DNA of 64,000 nucleotides from Dongia mobilis (GTDB taxonomy: Bacteria > Pseudomonadota > Alphaproteobacteria > Dongiales > Dongiaceae), in the NCBI RefSeq assembly GCF_004363235.1, contig NZ_SNYW01000012.1, positions 193,501-257,500 on the forward strand. The letters are read 5' to 3'. Below the pieces are notes generated by a model that saw only the letters and a list, made by a program, of their open reading frames with translations, ran no database searches and was not told the DNA's origin. The stretch's first letter is position 1; every line of letters starts with the position of its first letter. The translations under genes were made by a program, and so were the position numbers. Shown one piece after another: positions 9,564 through 19,324 of this stretch.

Positions 9564-10451
9564 TTGTCTATTGCCAGCATGACCGGCTTCGCTCGCGCCA
9601 ATGGCGCCGTCGGCGAATTCCTGTGGACCTGGGAACTGAAGAGCGTCAACGGCCGCTCGCTCGACGTGCGCTGCCGCGTGCCGCAAGGTTTCGAGGCACT
9701 GGACGGCCTGGCGCGGCAGGTGGCGGCCGAATTCCTGAAGCGCGGCAATCTCGCCCTGACACTCGGTGTCGACGATGTCGCGAGCCGCGGCCGCCTCGCC
9801 GTCAACCGGCCGGCCCTCGACCAGATCCTGGCCCTGATGAAGGAGTTGGACGGCAACGTCGCGGCGGCCCAACCCAGCCTCGACGGCATTCTCGGCCTCA
9901 AAGGCGTGCTCGAGATCGAGGTGCCGCAGGTCGATGCCGAACTGATGGCGACCCGCCAGCGCGCGATCGAGGATGGCCTGCGCCAGGCGATGTGCGAACT
10001 GGATGCCATGCGCCGGCGCGAGGGCGGCCGGCTGCGCGAAGTGGTCTTCGCCCATCTCGACGAGATCGAGCGCCTGACCCGGGCGGCGGCGGCCTGTGCC
10101 GGCGCGCAACCCGGACAGATCCGGGCGCGCCTGGAATCGCAGGTCAAGGAGTTGATGCCCGATGGCATTGCCGTCGATCCCGATCGTCTGGCGCAGGAGA
10201 TCGCGCTGCTGGCCGGCCGAGCCGATGTGCGCGAGGAGCTGGACCGCCTGCATGCCCATATCGGTGCCGCGCGCGAGCTCATCGCCGCCGGCGGCGCGGT
10301 CGGCCGCAAGCTCGACTTCCTCTGCCAGGAGTTCAACCGCGAGGCCAATACGCTGTGCTCCAAGGCATCCGATCTGGCCTTGACCAATATCGGCATCGAG
10401 CTTAAGGCAGCGATCGAGCAATTGCGCGAGCAGATCCAGAACATCGAGTGA
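9564..10451 (+). CDS. yicC: YicC family endoribonuclease-like protein
   Basis: A 295-residue cytoplasmic protein of the YicC/YloC family (YicC_N plus C-terminal DUF1732), which starts characteristically with 'SMTGFAR' and 'ELKSVNGR' and ends with a helical 'LTNIGIELKAAIEQLREQ' segment. E. coli YicC has been linked to RNA decay; the role here is by homology. The TTG at 9564 gives the usual five-residue lead before SMTGFAR and is preferred over ATG at 9579. The guanylate kinase gene starts 10 bases downstream, a widely conserved pair. Confidence 0.9.
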   Translation: MSIASMTGFARANGAVGEFLWTWELKSVNGRSLDVRCRVPQGFEALDGLARQVAAEFLKRGNLALTLGVDDVASRGRLAVNRPALDQILALMKELDGNVAAAQPSLDGILGLKGVLEIEVPQVDAELMATRQRAIEDGLRQAMCELDAMRRREGGRLREVVFAHLDEIERLTRAAAACAGAQPGQIRARLESQVKELMPDGIAVDPDRLAQEIALLAGRADVREELDRLHAHIGAARELIAAGGAVGRKLDFLCQEFNREANTLCSKASDLALTNIGIELKAAIEQLREQIQNIE

Positions 10452-10460
10452 GTATCGCCC

Positions 10461-11123
10461 TTGAACGCCCCTAGCAGCGAATCCTCCGGCTTCATCGAGA
10501 TCCGCCGTCGCGGGCTGATGCTGGTGCTCTCCTCGCCTTCCGGTGCCGGCAAGACCACGATTTCGCGCCGCCTGCTTGAACTCGAGCCGCAGCTGGCCTT
10601 GTCTGTCTCGGCGACGACGCGGGCCAAGCGGCCGGGCGAGGTGGCCGGCAGCGACTATCATTTCGTCGATTTGACCGAATTCAACCTGATGATCAATCGC
10701 GGCGAATTCCTGGAATACGCCAAGGTGTTCGACAACTACTACGGCACGCCGAAGGCGCAGGTCGCCAGGGAGATCAATGCCGGGCGCGACATCCTGTTCG
10801 ACATCGACTGGCAGGGAACCCAGCAGCTGGCCCACAACGCGCGCGAGGATCTGGTCAGCGTCTTCGTGCTGCCGCCCTCGACCCGCGAGCTGGAGCGGCG
10901 CCTGCATTCGCGCGCCCAGGACAGCGCAGACGTGGTGGCGCGGCGCATGGCCAAGGCCGCCGACGAGATGAGCCACTGGGCGGAATATGACTACATCATC
11001 GTCAACCACGACATCGACGCCAGCGTCGAAAGTGTGCGTGCCATCCTGCGCGCCGAGCGCCTGCGTCGCCAGCGCCAGATCGGCCTGACCGATTTCGTGA
11101 AGGGCCTGCGCGAGGGGCAATAG
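10461..11123 (+). CDS. gmk: Guanylate kinase
   Basis: A 220-residue enzyme that phosphorylates GMP to GDP with ATP. The P-loop 'SSPSGAGKTT' (about 23-32), the GMP-binding 'SATTRAKRPGE' and 'DYHFV' segments and the lid region are all present. The TTG start at 10461 leaves a roughly 20-residue extension before the core, common in alphaproteobacterial Gmk; the internal ATG at 10518 would start right at the first strand. It ends 5 bases from the convergent rsmA stop. Confidence 0.95.
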   Translation: MNAPSSESSGFIEIRRRGLMLVLSSPSGAGKTTISRRLLELEPQLALSVSATTRAKRPGEVAGSDYHFVDLTEFNLMINRGEFLEYAKVFDNYYGTPKAQVAREINAGRDILFDIDWQGTQQLAHNAREDLVSVFVLPPSTRELERRLHSRAQDSADVVARRMAKAADEMSHWAEYDYIIVNHDIDASVESVRAILRAERLRRQRQIGLTDFVKGLREGQ

Positions 11124-11128
11124 GCCCG

Positions 11129-11974
11129 TCAGCGATTCTTGAATGCGCGCGCCAGTGCGCAGAACTGTTCGATCGACAATTCCTCGCCCCGTGCGGTTGG
11201 GGCGATGCCGGCGGCAAGTAGCACCTCTTCCGCCAGCGGCGAGATCTGGCGCAAGGACTGCCGCAGCATCTTGCGGCGCTGGCCGAAGGCGGCGGTGGTG
11301 ATGCGCTCCAGCATGGCCGGGTCGGCGGGATAGAGCGGCTGCGGACGCGGCACCAGCTGCACCACGGTCGAGGTCACCTTGGGCGGCGGCGTGAAGGCGC
11401 GCGGCGGTATGTCGAACAGCCGCCTGACCTCGGCCCGCCACTGCGCCGCGATGGCAAGGCGACCGTAATCCTTGCTGCGCGGCTGCGCGACCAGCCGATC
11501 CGCCACTTCCTTCTGGAACATCAATGTCAGGCCGGCAAAGGCGCTGCCCGCCTCCAGCCAGTCCATGAGGAGCGGCGTCGCCACGTTATAGGGCAGGTTG
11601 GCGACGATGCGGCGCGGGGCAGTGCCAAGCCTCGCGGCATCCACCTTGAGCGCATCGCCCTCGACGATTTGCAACCGGCCCGGATATGCGGCGGCGATCT
11701 CGGCAAGCACCGGCAGGAAGCGGCGATCGCGTTCGATCACGATCACCTCGCGCGCACCGTGGTCGAGCAGCGCCCGGGTCAGGCCGCCGGGGCCGGGGCC
11801 CACCTCGATGACGCTGCCCTGGTCGAGGGCCCCCGCCGCACGCGCGATCCGGCCGGTCAGGTTGAGGTCGAGCAGGAAATTCTGGCCCAGCGCCTTGTTG
11901 GCGGAAAGGCCGTGCCGGGCGATCACCTCGCGCAATGGCGGCAGGACAATTGCCGCGGCGCCCGTCTCGCTCAC
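11129..11974 (-). CDS. rsmA: 16S rRNA dimethyladenosine transferase
   Basis: A 281-residue RsmA/KsgA enzyme that dimethylates the two adjacent adenines in helix 45 of 16S rRNA. It shows the N-terminal 'LGQNFL' motif, SAM motif I '[12 protein letters not shown]', and catalytic motif IV 'NLPYN', with the C-terminal RNA-binding helical domain intact. Its start overlaps the end of the surA-like gene by 4 bases, so translation is probably coupled. In many proteobacteria pdxA lies between surA and rsmA; it is absent here. Confidence 0.95.
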   Translation of the reverse strand: MSETGAAAIVLPPLREVIARHGLSANKALGQNFLLDLNLTGRIARAAGALDQGSVIEVGPGPGGLTRALLDHGAREVIVIERDRRFLPVLAEIAAAYPGRLQIVEGDALKVDAARLGTAPRRIVANLPYNVATPLLMDWLEAGSAFAGLTLMFQKEVADRLVAQPRSKDYGRLAIAAQWRAEVRRLFDIPPRAFTPPPKVTSTVVQLVPRPQPLYPADPAMLERITTAAFGQRRKMLRQSLRQISPLAEEVLLAAGIAPTARGEELSIEQFCALARAFKNR

Positions 11975-13275
11975 AGGCGGATGTCGATGACCGCTGCGCG
12001 CCGCAGGTCGGAGAGATAGCCGCGCGCCAGTGTCTCCAGCCGCTCGCGCCCCAGCCGGTCGGCGACGCCGACGCGCGACAGCGCCGCCTCGTCACCACCG
12101 CCACGATCACAGACCACGTAGATGCCGACGCCGCGGTTGGTGCGGATCGGCGGTGTCGGCACGCCGATCGGCTGGTTGAGCGCATAGGGCTGGAGGTTCT
12201 CGGGCAGATCGCTGACCGGCACGTTGCCCAGATTGCGATAGACGCCGGGACTGGCTTCCGGCGCCAGGCGAGACATGTCGGCACAGGACTGGATCCGCGG
12301 CGACAGCGTGCTGGCCTGGGAAACGGCCTTGTTGACCTCGGATTCGGCTGCGTTCTCCGGCATCGACCACAGGATCTGCTCGAGCGACACCGTACCCGCC
12401 GCAACCGCACGCACGTCGATCACCCGCGTCGCGCGCACCAGCGCGATGTAATAGCCGCCGGTACCGCGAACCGGACCGCCGACCTGGCCGGGCGGCAACG
12501 ACGCCACCAGTTCGGCAACCTTGGGATCCAGCATATCGAGGCGCACCCAGCCCCAGTCGCCGCCGCGGATGGCTCCCTGGTCCTGCGAAAACTCGGCGGC
12601 AATGGCAGCAAAATTGGCCCCCTGCTCGATCTGCTCCTTGAGCCGCCGCGCCGCCTGCGAAAGGGTTGCCTCGTCCTCCATGCTGCCCGAGGCCAGGAAG
12701 ATCTGCGACAGGCGGTATTCCGTCTGGCCCTGCGCGGCCTGGATCTGCGCCAAGGCCGCATCTATTTCCTCGTCGGTGATGTTGACCTGCGGCCGCAGGC
12801 GGCGCTGGACCAGACGCGCCCAGGCAAGTTCGGTCTGGATCTGGTCGCGCAATATGTCGATCGAGATGCCGTTGCCGGCCAGCGCCTGAGCCAGTTGGTC
12901 CGGCGTCAGGTCGCTGCGACGGGCCATCTGCCCGATGCGCATATTCACTTCGTCGTCGGCGACCTGGATATTCTGCCGCGCCGCCTCCTGTCCGCGCAGG
13001 CGCTCGTCGATCATGGTCCGGAGCAATGTCGGCAGCAGGCGCTGGCGCGTCTCTGGCGTGTCGTTGAGCCGTGCCGTTACCATGGCGAGGCGCAGGCGCA
13101 TGTAGAGATCAAGCTCGGTGATCACCTCTTCGTTGACCACGGCGACGATCTTCAGCGCATCCTGCGCAAGCGCGGGACGACCCGGGGCGAAGGCCAGCAG
13201 GGCAAACAGAAACAAGGCAAGGCAGGTGGCAAGACGCCGAAGGTCGACCCGCGGAGAAATCACTCGATAGCTCAT
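11971..13275 (-). CDS. surA: SurA-like periplasmic chaperone / peptidyl-prolyl isomerase
   Basis: Start at 13275 gives a 434-residue precursor with a signal peptide (hydrophobic core '[17 protein letters not shown]', cleavage near AQA). The SurA N-terminal domain follows ('[14 protein letters not shown]'), then one parvulin domain (about 185-290, with '[15 protein letters not shown]'), then a C-terminal domain. SurA escorts outer-membrane proteins such as LptD to the BAM machinery. The frame stays open to 13530, but the extra residues resemble nothing. It is followed by rsmA with a 4-base overlap. The usual upstream partners lptF, lptG and lptD are missing. Confidence 0.87.
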   Translation of the reverse strand: MSYRVISPRVDLRRLATCLALFLFALLAFAPGRPALAQDALKIVAVVNEEVITELDLYMRLRLAMVTARLNDTPETRQRLLPTLLRTMIDERLRGQEAARQNIQVADDEVNMRIGQMARRSDLTPDQLAQALAGNGISIDILRDQIQTELAWARLVQRRLRPQVNITDEEIDAALAQIQAAQGQTEYRLSQIFLASGSMEDEATLSQAARRLKEQIEQGANFAAIAAEFSQDQGAIRGGDWGWVRLDMLDPKVAELVASLPPGQVGGPVRGTGGYYIALVRATRVIDVRAVAAGTVSLEQILWSMPENAAESEVNKAVSQASTLSPRIQSCADMSRLAPEASPGVYRNLGNVPVSDLPENLQPYALNQPIGVPTPPIRTNRGVGIYVVCDRGGGDEAALSRVGVADRLGRERLETLARGYLSDLRRAAVIDIRL

Positions 13276-13666
13276 CGTCACATCAAAAACCCCAAGCACC
13301 TGGACCAGCGACGGCAGCGCGCCGGCCGCGACGGGCGGTTTGTGTTTCCGTTGCCGGCGGCAATGCCAGCCGGCCTGCCCACTGGCAAACCTCCAGTGGA
13401 AAGCCTCTCGTGGCAAGCCTCCCGCCCCTTCTCTTGCGCGAGCCGAGCACGGCTCCCGACAGGGGGCTAAACTATCACGCTGCGCCCATTCGTCTACATT
13501 TTTCAGTGGGTTGGCTCCATGTCGATGCACTTTGGCGTGAATGGCGGAAGGAATTTCTTTGTGCTAAGCCTTGGCCAGTCCGGCAGGCGCCGATTCCAGG
13601 ACCGGCCGGCCGGATCCTCCGCGCGGCCCAACCCCGCCTCGCGCAAAATATTCGGGAGAAATCAAG
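13276..13666. other. Divergent intergenic region surA / pepA
   Basis: About 390 bases between the leftward surA-like gene and rightward pepA. In related genomes this position is usually filled by lptD, lptG and lptF. The surA frame remains open across much of it, but the translation shows no lpt remnant. I see no strong promoter or terminator; a GGGAG ribosome site for pepA lies at the right edge. Confidence 0.5.
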
Positions 13667-15166
13667 ATGAAGGTTACCTTTGCCAAGAGTGACGTGCCGA
13701 GCCAGGGCGCCTATGCCGTCGCCGTGCTCGAAGGTCGCAAGCTCTCGGCGGCCGCCACCCAGGCGGAAAAGGCCAGCCGGGGCGCCGTCGCCCGCGCCCT
13801 CAATGCCAGCCGGTTCAAGGGCAACAAGGACGAACAACTGGTGATCCTGGCCCCGCAGGGGCTCGAAGTCTCACGCCTGGTCCTGGTCGGCTTCGGCAAC
13901 CCGGCCAAACTGACGGCCCTTGATTGCGAGGCGATCGGCGGCCGTCTGGTCGCCGCCCTCAATCAGGCCGGCGACCGCGAAGGCACCATCGCCGTCGAGG
14001 CTCCTGCCGGCGCAGCGCTGGGCGAGGCCGAAATCGCCGCCAGGATTGCCGCTGGCGCCCGCCTGCGCTCCTATCGCTTCGACAAGTACCGCACCAAGGA
14101 AAAGCCCGAGCAGAAGCCCAGCCTGAAGAAGCTCACCATCACCCTTGCCGACCCCAATGCGGCGAAGAAGCTGTTCGACCCGCTCGACAAGGTGGTGGAT
14201 TCGGTCGTCGTAACGCGCGACCTCGTCTCGGAACCGGCCAATGTGATCTACCCCGAGACGCTGGCGCGGGAAGCCGGCGAGTTGGCCGGCCTCGGCGTCA
14301 AGGTCGAGGTACTGGGCGAAAAGGAAATGAAGCGTCTCGGCATGGGGGCGCTCCTCGGCGTCGGCCAGGGTTCCGAGCGGGAAAGCCAGCTCGTCACCAT
14401 GCAGTGGAACGGCGCCGGGAGCGCGAAGTCGAAGCCGATCTGCTTTGTCGGCAAGGGCGTCACCTTCGATACCGGCGGCATCTCGATCAAGCCGGCCGCC
14501 GGCATGGAGGACATGAAGTGGGACATGGGCGGCTCGGCCGTCGTCATCGGCGTCATGCGGGCCCTCGCCGCGCGCAAGGCCAAGGTGAATGCCGTCGGCG
14601 TCATCGGCCTGGTCGAGAACATGCCCTCCGGCACGGCGCAGCGCCCCGGCGACATCGTTACCTCGATGTCGGGACAGACCATCGAGGTGCTCAACACCGA
14701 TGCCGAAGGCCGTCTGGTGCTGGCCGATGCGCTCTGGTACGCGCAGGAGAAATTCGGCCCCGGCGCCATTGTAGACCTTGCCACACTGACCGGTGCCATC
14801 ATGGTGGCGCTGGGCACCGAACACGCTGGCCTCTTCGCCAATGACGATACGCTTGCCGACCAGCTGGCTGCATCCGGCAAGGCGGTGGGCGAGTTGGTCT
14901 GGCGCATGCCGCTGGCCCCGGCCTATGACCGGCTGATCGATTCACCCGCGGCGGACATGAAGAATATCGGCGGTCGCTATGGCGGCTCGATCACCGCCGC
15001 GCAGTTCCTGCAGCGCTTCATCCAGAAGGGCATCCCCTGGGCGCATCTGGATATCGCCGGCGTCACCTGGAGCGACAAGGACCGCCCGACCATCCCGAAA
15101 GGCGCCACTGCCTTCGGCGTGCGGCTGCTGGAGAACCTGGTCGCGCAGCATTACGAGGACAAGTAG
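13667..15166 (+). CDS. pepA: Leucyl aminopeptidase (cytosol aminopeptidase, M17)
   Basis: A 499-residue hexameric two-metal exopeptidase that removes N-terminal Leu and similar residues. The C-terminal catalytic domain carries the M17 signature 'NTDAEGRLVLADAL' plus upstream metal and catalytic residues in 'GKGVTFDTGGISIKP' and 'MKWDMGGSA'. The N-terminal regulatory domain spans about residues 1-160. Start ATG at 13667 is preceded by GGGAGAAATCAAG. HolC follows 28 bases downstream, the common pepA-holC pairing. Confidence 0.96.
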   Translation: MKVTFAKSDVPSQGAYAVAVLEGRKLSAAATQAEKASRGAVARALNASRFKGNKDEQLVILAPQGLEVSRLVLVGFGNPAKLTALDCEAIGGRLVAALNQAGDREGTIAVEAPAGAALGEAEIAARIAAGARLRSYRFDKYRTKEKPEQKPSLKKLTITLADPNAAKKLFDPLDKVVDSVVVTRDLVSEPANVIYPETLAREAGELAGLGVKVEVLGEKEMKRLGMGALLGVGQGSERESQLVTMQWNGAGSAKSKPICFVGKGVTFDTGGISIKPAAGMEDMKWDMGGSAVVIGVMRALAARKAKVNAVGVIGLVENMPSGTAQRPGDIVTSMSGQTIEVLNTDAEGRLVLADALWYAQEKFGPGAIVDLATLTGAIMVALGTEHAGLFANDDTLADQLAASGKAVGELVWRMPLAPAYDRLIDSPAADMKNIGGRYGGSITAAQFLQRFIQKGIPWAHLDIAGVTWSDKDRPTIPKGATAFGVRLLENLVAQHYEDK

Positions 15167-15194
15167 GGAACCGCCTGCAAAAGGGTCCCCCGCG

Positions 15195-15665
15195 ATGGCG
15201 GAGATCCGCTTCTACCATCTCACCCGTTCCCGGCTGGAGGAGGCACTCGTGCGCCTGCTTCAGCGGGTGCTGGAGCGTGGCGATCGGGCTGTCGTCCTTG
15301 CGGGTAGTGGCGAGCGGGTGGAGGCGCTGAACGCGCATCTCTGGACCTTTGACGCGGCCAGCTTCCTGCCGCACGGCACCGCCCGGGACGGCAACAGCGC
15401 CGAGCAGCCAGTCTTTCTTACCAGCAGCCTCGAAAACCCCAACGGCGCCCGCCTGCTGATGCTGTGCGACGGGGCCGACGCCCCCAATGCCGAGACGCTG
15501 GCAGCCCAGGGTTTCGACCTCGTCTGCGAACTCTTCAACGGTCAGGACGAAGCGGCGCTTGCCGCGGCCCGGGAGCATTGGCGGCGCTATCGTGATTCCG
15601 GGCAAAATATCGCGTATTTTCAACAAAATGAAACAGGCGGCTGGGTAGAGAAGGCGCGGCAATAA
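15195..15665 (+). CDS. holC: DNA polymerase III subunit chi
   Basis: A 156-residue HolC homologue. The chi subunit links the clamp loader (through psi) to single-stranded DNA-binding protein on the lagging strand. The N-terminal 'IRFYHLTRS' and the middle 'FLPHGTA', 'QPVFLTS' and 'ANGARLLMLCDGA'-like segments follow the chi pattern. The gene sits directly after pepA, as in many alpha- and gammaproteobacteria. A perfect TATAAT box follows within 40 bases and probably serves the pilus genes. Confidence 0.9.
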   Translation: MAEIRFYHLTRSRLEEALVRLLQRVLERGDRAVVLAGSGERVEALNAHLWTFDAASFLPHGTARDGNSAEQPVFLTSSLENPNGARLLMLCDGADAPNAETLAAQGFDLVCELFNGQDEAALAAAREHWRRYRDSGQNIAYFQQNETGGWVEKARQ

Positions 15666-15692
15666 ACCTCGTCGCACCCCCATTTTTCGACA

Positions 15693-15698
15693 TATAAT
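15693..15698 (+). promoter_or_regulatory. Candidate -10 box (TATAAT) upstream of the first TadE gene
   Basis: A perfect sigma-70 -10 hexamer in a local AT-rich patch about 190 bases before the TadE start. The bases about 17 upstream do not match TTGACA well, so an activator would be needed, or the match is fortuitous. Confidence 0.4.
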
Positions 15699-15882
15699 AG
15701 TGTGATTAGATGCGATCTGTGATGGCGCGCATCTGGACTTGCGCGCTGGTTGTCTTAAGCTTTTATCGATGTATCCGGCGCAGAATGCGCAGCCCGGGAA
15801 CCGTGCTGGAAATGCAGCCGGCGATCCGCCGCGGAAGACCATGCGGCCCACCCGGCAGGACAGAAAGTTGCCGACCAGGACC

Positions 15883-16503
15883 ATGCGACACTTTTTGGAT
15901 ATTCGCTCGAGACTTTCCGGCGCCCGGCGGCGCCGGCTCGCCGCCCTGCCGCGCGACGAACGCGGTGCGGCCGCGGTCGAGTTCGCCATGGTGCTGCCGA
16001 TGCTCTGCCTGCTCACCTTCGGTGTCATCGAGATGGGCATGATCATGGCGACGCTGACCAGCCTCGAGGGCGGCCTCAAGGAGGCTTCGCGCTACGGCAT
16101 CACCGGTCAGTCTCCGGACGATCAGACCCGCATCGATAAGATCCGAGCCATTCTCGACCACCACACCTTCCATCTGGTCGATTTCGACGAGGCCGAGTTC
16201 TCGGTCAAGACCTATCCCAGTTTCTCGGGTGTCGGCCAGCCGGAACCCTTTACCGACCTCAACTCCAACGACAGCTATGACGAGGGCGAGCCCTATAGCG
16301 ACATCAACCAGGACGGCTCGTGGAGCGCCGACCAGGGCGCCAACGGCGCCGGCATGGGCGGCGAGGTCGTCTCCTATACGGTGATCATACCCTGGCACAT
16401 CCTGACCCCCTTCGCCGGTACGCTGATTGCCGGTGATGACGGCGTATTGCCGCTGAAGGCAACCATCGTCGTGCGCAACGAACCCAATCTCTACAAGGAA
16501 TAG
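15883..16503 (+). CDS. TadE-family pseudopilin
   Basis: A 206-residue minor pilin of the tight-adherence system. The N-terminal leader ends in a prepilin-peptidase motif ('RGAAAVEFAMVLP': Gly at -1, Glu at +5) followed by one hydrophobic helix; the periplasmic part carries an unusual Asp/Asn-rich stretch ('DLNSNDSYDEGEPYSDINQDGS'-like) that resembles a calcium-binding loop. ATG at 15883 with AGGA upstream is preferred; ATG codons at 15841 and 15769 are alternatives. A second TadE-like gene starts 5 bases downstream. TadE is thought to be processed by the prepilin peptidase and to join the pilus. Confidence 0.85.
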   Translation: MRHFLDIRSRLSGARRRRLAALPRDERGAAAVEFAMVLPMLCLLTFGVIEMGMIMATLTSLEGGLKEASRYGITGQSPDDQTRIDKIRAILDHHTFHLVDFDEAEFSVKTYPSFSGVGQPEPFTDLNSNDSYDEGEPYSDINQDGSWSADQGANGAGMGGEVVSYTVIIPWHILTPFAGTLIAGDDGVLPLKATIVVRNEPNLYKE

Positions 16504-16508
16504 CGCGA

Positions 16509-17090
16509 ATGAAACGGCTCGCTGTCCTTGTCGCCGGGACGTCGCTGAGAGGGATGCGGGACGACCGTGGCGTCACCGCCATCGAGATGGCCTGCGTCCT
16601 GTTCTTCCTTACCGTCCTCATCCTCGGCACCTTCGAACTGCCGCGCATGCTGCTGCTGGCGCAGAAGCTGGAACGCGCCTCGGCCTCGATGGCCGATCTG
16701 GTGGCCCAGATCGATCCGGCCGACGGCAACGTCCAGAACAAGATCGATGACCTGATGCTGGCCGCCTCGGGATTGCTCTCGCCCTATGACCTCGGCACCA
16801 ATGGTCGCGTCATCATCTCCTCGGTCGGCAATCCCAGCGGCAGCCAGGAGACAATCCTGTGGCAGCAGACCACCGGCACCATCGCCGCGGTCAGCAAGGT
16901 CGGCGTGGCCGGCAGTGCGCCCACCATGCCCGGCGGCCTCATTGTGCGCGAAGGCGAGAACATCATCGTTGCCGAGGTCGCCTACCATTACGAGCCCCTG
17001 TTCGGGTCGCTGATCTATGACGAGAAGACGCTCTACAGCAGCGCCTTCACCCGCCCCCGCTTCAGCAATCTGACGGCGGCCCCGAACTGA
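16509..17090 (+). CDS. TadE/TadF-family pseudopilin
   Basis: 193 residues with a cytoplasmic N-terminus, a prepilin-like cleavage motif ('RGVTAIEMACVLFF', Glu at +5) and a single hydrophobic helix, then a periplasmic domain of about 140 residues. It follows the first TadE gene by 5 bases and is surely cotranscribed. It ends with 'FTRPRFSNLT', a tail common among TadE/TadF-like proteins. Which of the two genes corresponds to TadF cannot be decided from sequence alone. Confidence 0.83.
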   Translation: MKRLAVLVAGTSLRGMRDDRGVTAIEMACVLFFLTVLILGTFELPRMLLLAQKLERASASMADLVAQIDPADGNVQNKIDDLMLAASGLLSPYDLGTNGRVIISSVGNPSGSQETILWQQTTGTIAAVSKVGVAGSAPTMPGGLIVREGENIIVAEVAYHYEPLFGSLIYDEKTLYSSAFTRPRFSNLTAAPN

Positions 17091-17401
17091 TCGCCAGGCC
17101 GCTCCGGACCTGGTCCGCATTCAAGGAAGGCGCGGCCGCGCCGGCTGGCGCCAAGGAATAGCCGGGCCGCCCAGCACCCGTCGCTGCAGTTATGTCTCGC
17201 TGCCTGGGGGTCGCCGGAACCGGCGCGGCAGGGTCGAGCCTGGCCGGACTGAATAGGGCCGACAGCGGCAATCACGGCAGGTCATATCCCAAAGGCCCGG
17301 GCCACGCCGATGCCTGCTGGCAGGCGCCGGCGGACGCAGGATGCGGGGTGGCGTCGGGCGCAGACGCTTGCCTGCAAAGGCTCCCCGGAACCGCCAACGC
17401 C
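17091..17401. other. Convergent intergenic region
   Basis: About 310 bases between the convergent ends of the TadE pair and the vWA TadG gene. It holds short GC-rich palindromes (for example near 17106 and 17310) but no T-run terminator and no credible gene. Confidence 0.5.
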
Positions 17402-19204
17402 CTAATTGGCGAGGCGCAGGACCGAGAGGCTGGCTGCGATCTGCTTGAAGGCGTCTTCCAGTTCGGCGTCGCCCGGGGCGTAGAAGTAATAGGGCGCGTT
17501 GGGCTCGGTCGCCACCTGCTTCAGCAGGGTGGCGAGCGAGTTGTCGTTGATGTTGTACTGCACGACGAAGATCTTGACGCCCTGAGCCGGGTTCGAGCCC
17601 TTGATGTTCTTGGCGAGCTGCAGCAGGCGGTTGTCGAGGTTGTTGTTCTGGCCGTTGGGCAGCGTGCCGTTCTGCGAGTTGGTGCGCGCCGCCGTATCCC
17701 AGCCAAAGACGCCCTTATAGGCGTCGCCATTGCTGCCGAAATTGGCGCCGTCGGTCAGCAGCACGATCGCCTGGGTGCGCTTGAACGGCACCGACACCTT
17801 GGCCTGGTTGAAGGGTTCCCCCGGCATCAGCACTTCCCAGGCCCAATAGAGGCCCTGCGGCACATTGGTGCCACCGACCGGGAAGTTGGACCCGGCATAG
17901 AGGTCGTCGATGGAATCGGTGACGACGGATTTGCTGGCGGCGTCCTTCACGCCGGTCAGCGGCACGATGCCCACCGACAGGGTATCGACGCATTCCGAAT
18001 GCAGGCTCTGCGTCGGGGTCGAGCGCTTCCAATAGCTCGGCGCCAGCGGCACGATCGGCTGGCCGGCTAGGGCATGGCCCACCGGATAGACGCCGTCGGG
18101 CCGGTAGGGGTCGTTACGGCTGTCGTTCCAATAAGCCTCGTGGCAGGCGCGGCTCTGGTTCTGCCAGTTGTAGGGCGAGGTAGTCGGCGCCTCGCCGGAC
18201 GTCCAGCGGCCGCTGTTGTTGGAAAAGGGCGGGTTGTTGGTGCGCGATTCGCCCTGCAGGGTCGGAATCGCCTCGAAGGCCTGCCATTGCTTGTTGCCGA
18301 CCGAGGCATAGCCCAGCGTCATGTCGGCGTCGTTGGTCTGGTCGTTGTCGCCGATATAGCGGGCATAGACGCCGCCCCTCCAATCGGAATCCGGCGGATC
18401 CATGAAGCGGACATGCGAGACATTGGTCTTGTAGACGACGCTGCGCGCCTCGCCGGTCAGCGGGTGGGTGAAGGCGACCGGTTCGGTCGTGGTCAGGGCC
18501 GGATTGTAGGTCGTGGAATCGACGATCTTGTTGGTGGTCACGTTGACCTTGCTGTTCCACGGCACCATGCCGATGTTCAGGAGGTCATAGGTGATGTTGT
18601 TGATCTCGACCGTCTTCGGGTTGGGATCGTTGTAGAGCGTGTCGACCATGGTATTGGCCGCGTTGATCGCCGCCTGGATCTTGGTGCAGGGGTTGCACAT
18701 CGAACCCGACATGTCGATCGAGATGACCACGTCGAGGCCGTTGATGGCCCTGATCGCGGTCGCCTGGGCCGCCACCTTCATGTCCTTGAAGCCCAGCACG
18801 CTCATCAGCGTGGTATCCAGCGTCGCCACGGCCGAAACCTTGACCGTGTTCTTCTCGGTATCGGCCTCGATCACCGGGCCGGCCACCGTGGCGCCGAATG
18901 AACTGGCGTCGAAATTGGCCGCGAAGAACATGTTGATGTCGGCATCGCGGCTGTCCGACAGCAGCGACTTGGCGCCGGCCAGCGCCGCGGCATCGAGCGC
19001 CTGGGACATGCGCGCCTTCACCATGTAGCCGCGGGCGGTGTCGATCGCCATGCCGGCGCAGCCGACGAACATGATCAGCGACAGGCCGACCCAGATTGCG
19101 ACCGAGCCGCGCTCGTCACTGACAAGGCGGGCAAGCGGGCCGGCCGCGGCCACTGGGCCGGCCGGGAAACGCGATGTGGCATGACGCCAAAATGACTTGC
19201 GCAT
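17402..19204 (-). CDS. tadG: TadG-like pilus protein with von Willebrand factor A domain
   Basis: A 600-residue protein with the TadG N-terminal pattern: 'DERGSVAIW' followed by one hydrophobic helix and 'ALDAAALAGAK'. A vWA domain begins near residue 165 with a MIDAS metal site ('SIDMSGSM', the DxSxS motif) and runs to the C-terminus, interrupted by a long insertion. Several paired cysteines ('CNPC') suggest periplasmic disulfides. vWA-containing TadG proteins may mediate protein contacts at the pilus base or adhesion. The start at 19204 has AAGGAT upstream. It lies about 150 bases downstream of the pilus N-terminal-domain gene on the same strand. Confidence 0.87.
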   Translation of the reverse strand: MRKSFWRHATSRFPAGPVAAAGPLARLVSDERGSVAIWVGLSLIMFVGCAGMAIDTARGYMVKARMSQALDAAALAGAKSLLSDSRDADINMFFAANFDASSFGATVAGPVIEADTEKNTVKVSAVATLDTTLMSVLGFKDMKVAAQATAIRAINGLDVVISIDMSGSMCNPCTKIQAAINAANTMVDTLYNDPNPKTVEINNITYDLLNIGMVPWNSKVNVTTNKIVDSTTYNPALTTTEPVAFTHPLTGEARSVVYKTNVSHVRFMDPPDSDWRGGVYARYIGDNDQTNDADMTLGYASVGNKQWQAFEAIPTLQGESRTNNPPFSNNSGRWTSGEAPTTSPYNWQNQSRACHEAYWNDSRNDPYRPDGVYPVGHALAGQPIVPLAPSYWKRSTPTQSLHSECVDTLSVGIVPLTGVKDAASKSVVTDSIDDLYAGSNFPVGGTNVPQGLYWAWEVLMPGEPFNQAKVSVPFKRTQAIVLLTDGANFGSNGDAYKGVFGWDTAARTNSQNGTLPNGQNNNLDNRLLQLAKNIKGSNPAQGVKIFVVQYNINDNSLATLLKQVATEPNAPYYFYAPGDAELEDAFKQIAASLSVLRLAN

Positions 19205-19324
19205 GATCCGGATCCTTCGCAGGAAATCCATCCGCCGTCGCGGCTGTGGCCGGGCCGGAAGGTGCCCGGCGCCGCTCGGGCAAAAAACGTCCCGGGCGGA
19301 ACCTGTCCCGGGCCAACCCCCAAT

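Noticed and set aside
8985-11441. Very long open frame (818 codons) on the minus strand across yicC-gmk
   Set aside because: It runs antisense to two firmly identified genes; its Arg/His/Gly-rich translation is the usual result of GC-rich codon bias.
13276-13530. N-terminal extension of the surA-like protein or lptD remnant
   Set aside because: The frame is open, but the translation has no signal peptide, domain or lpt similarity; the ATG at 13275 starts a clean signal peptide.
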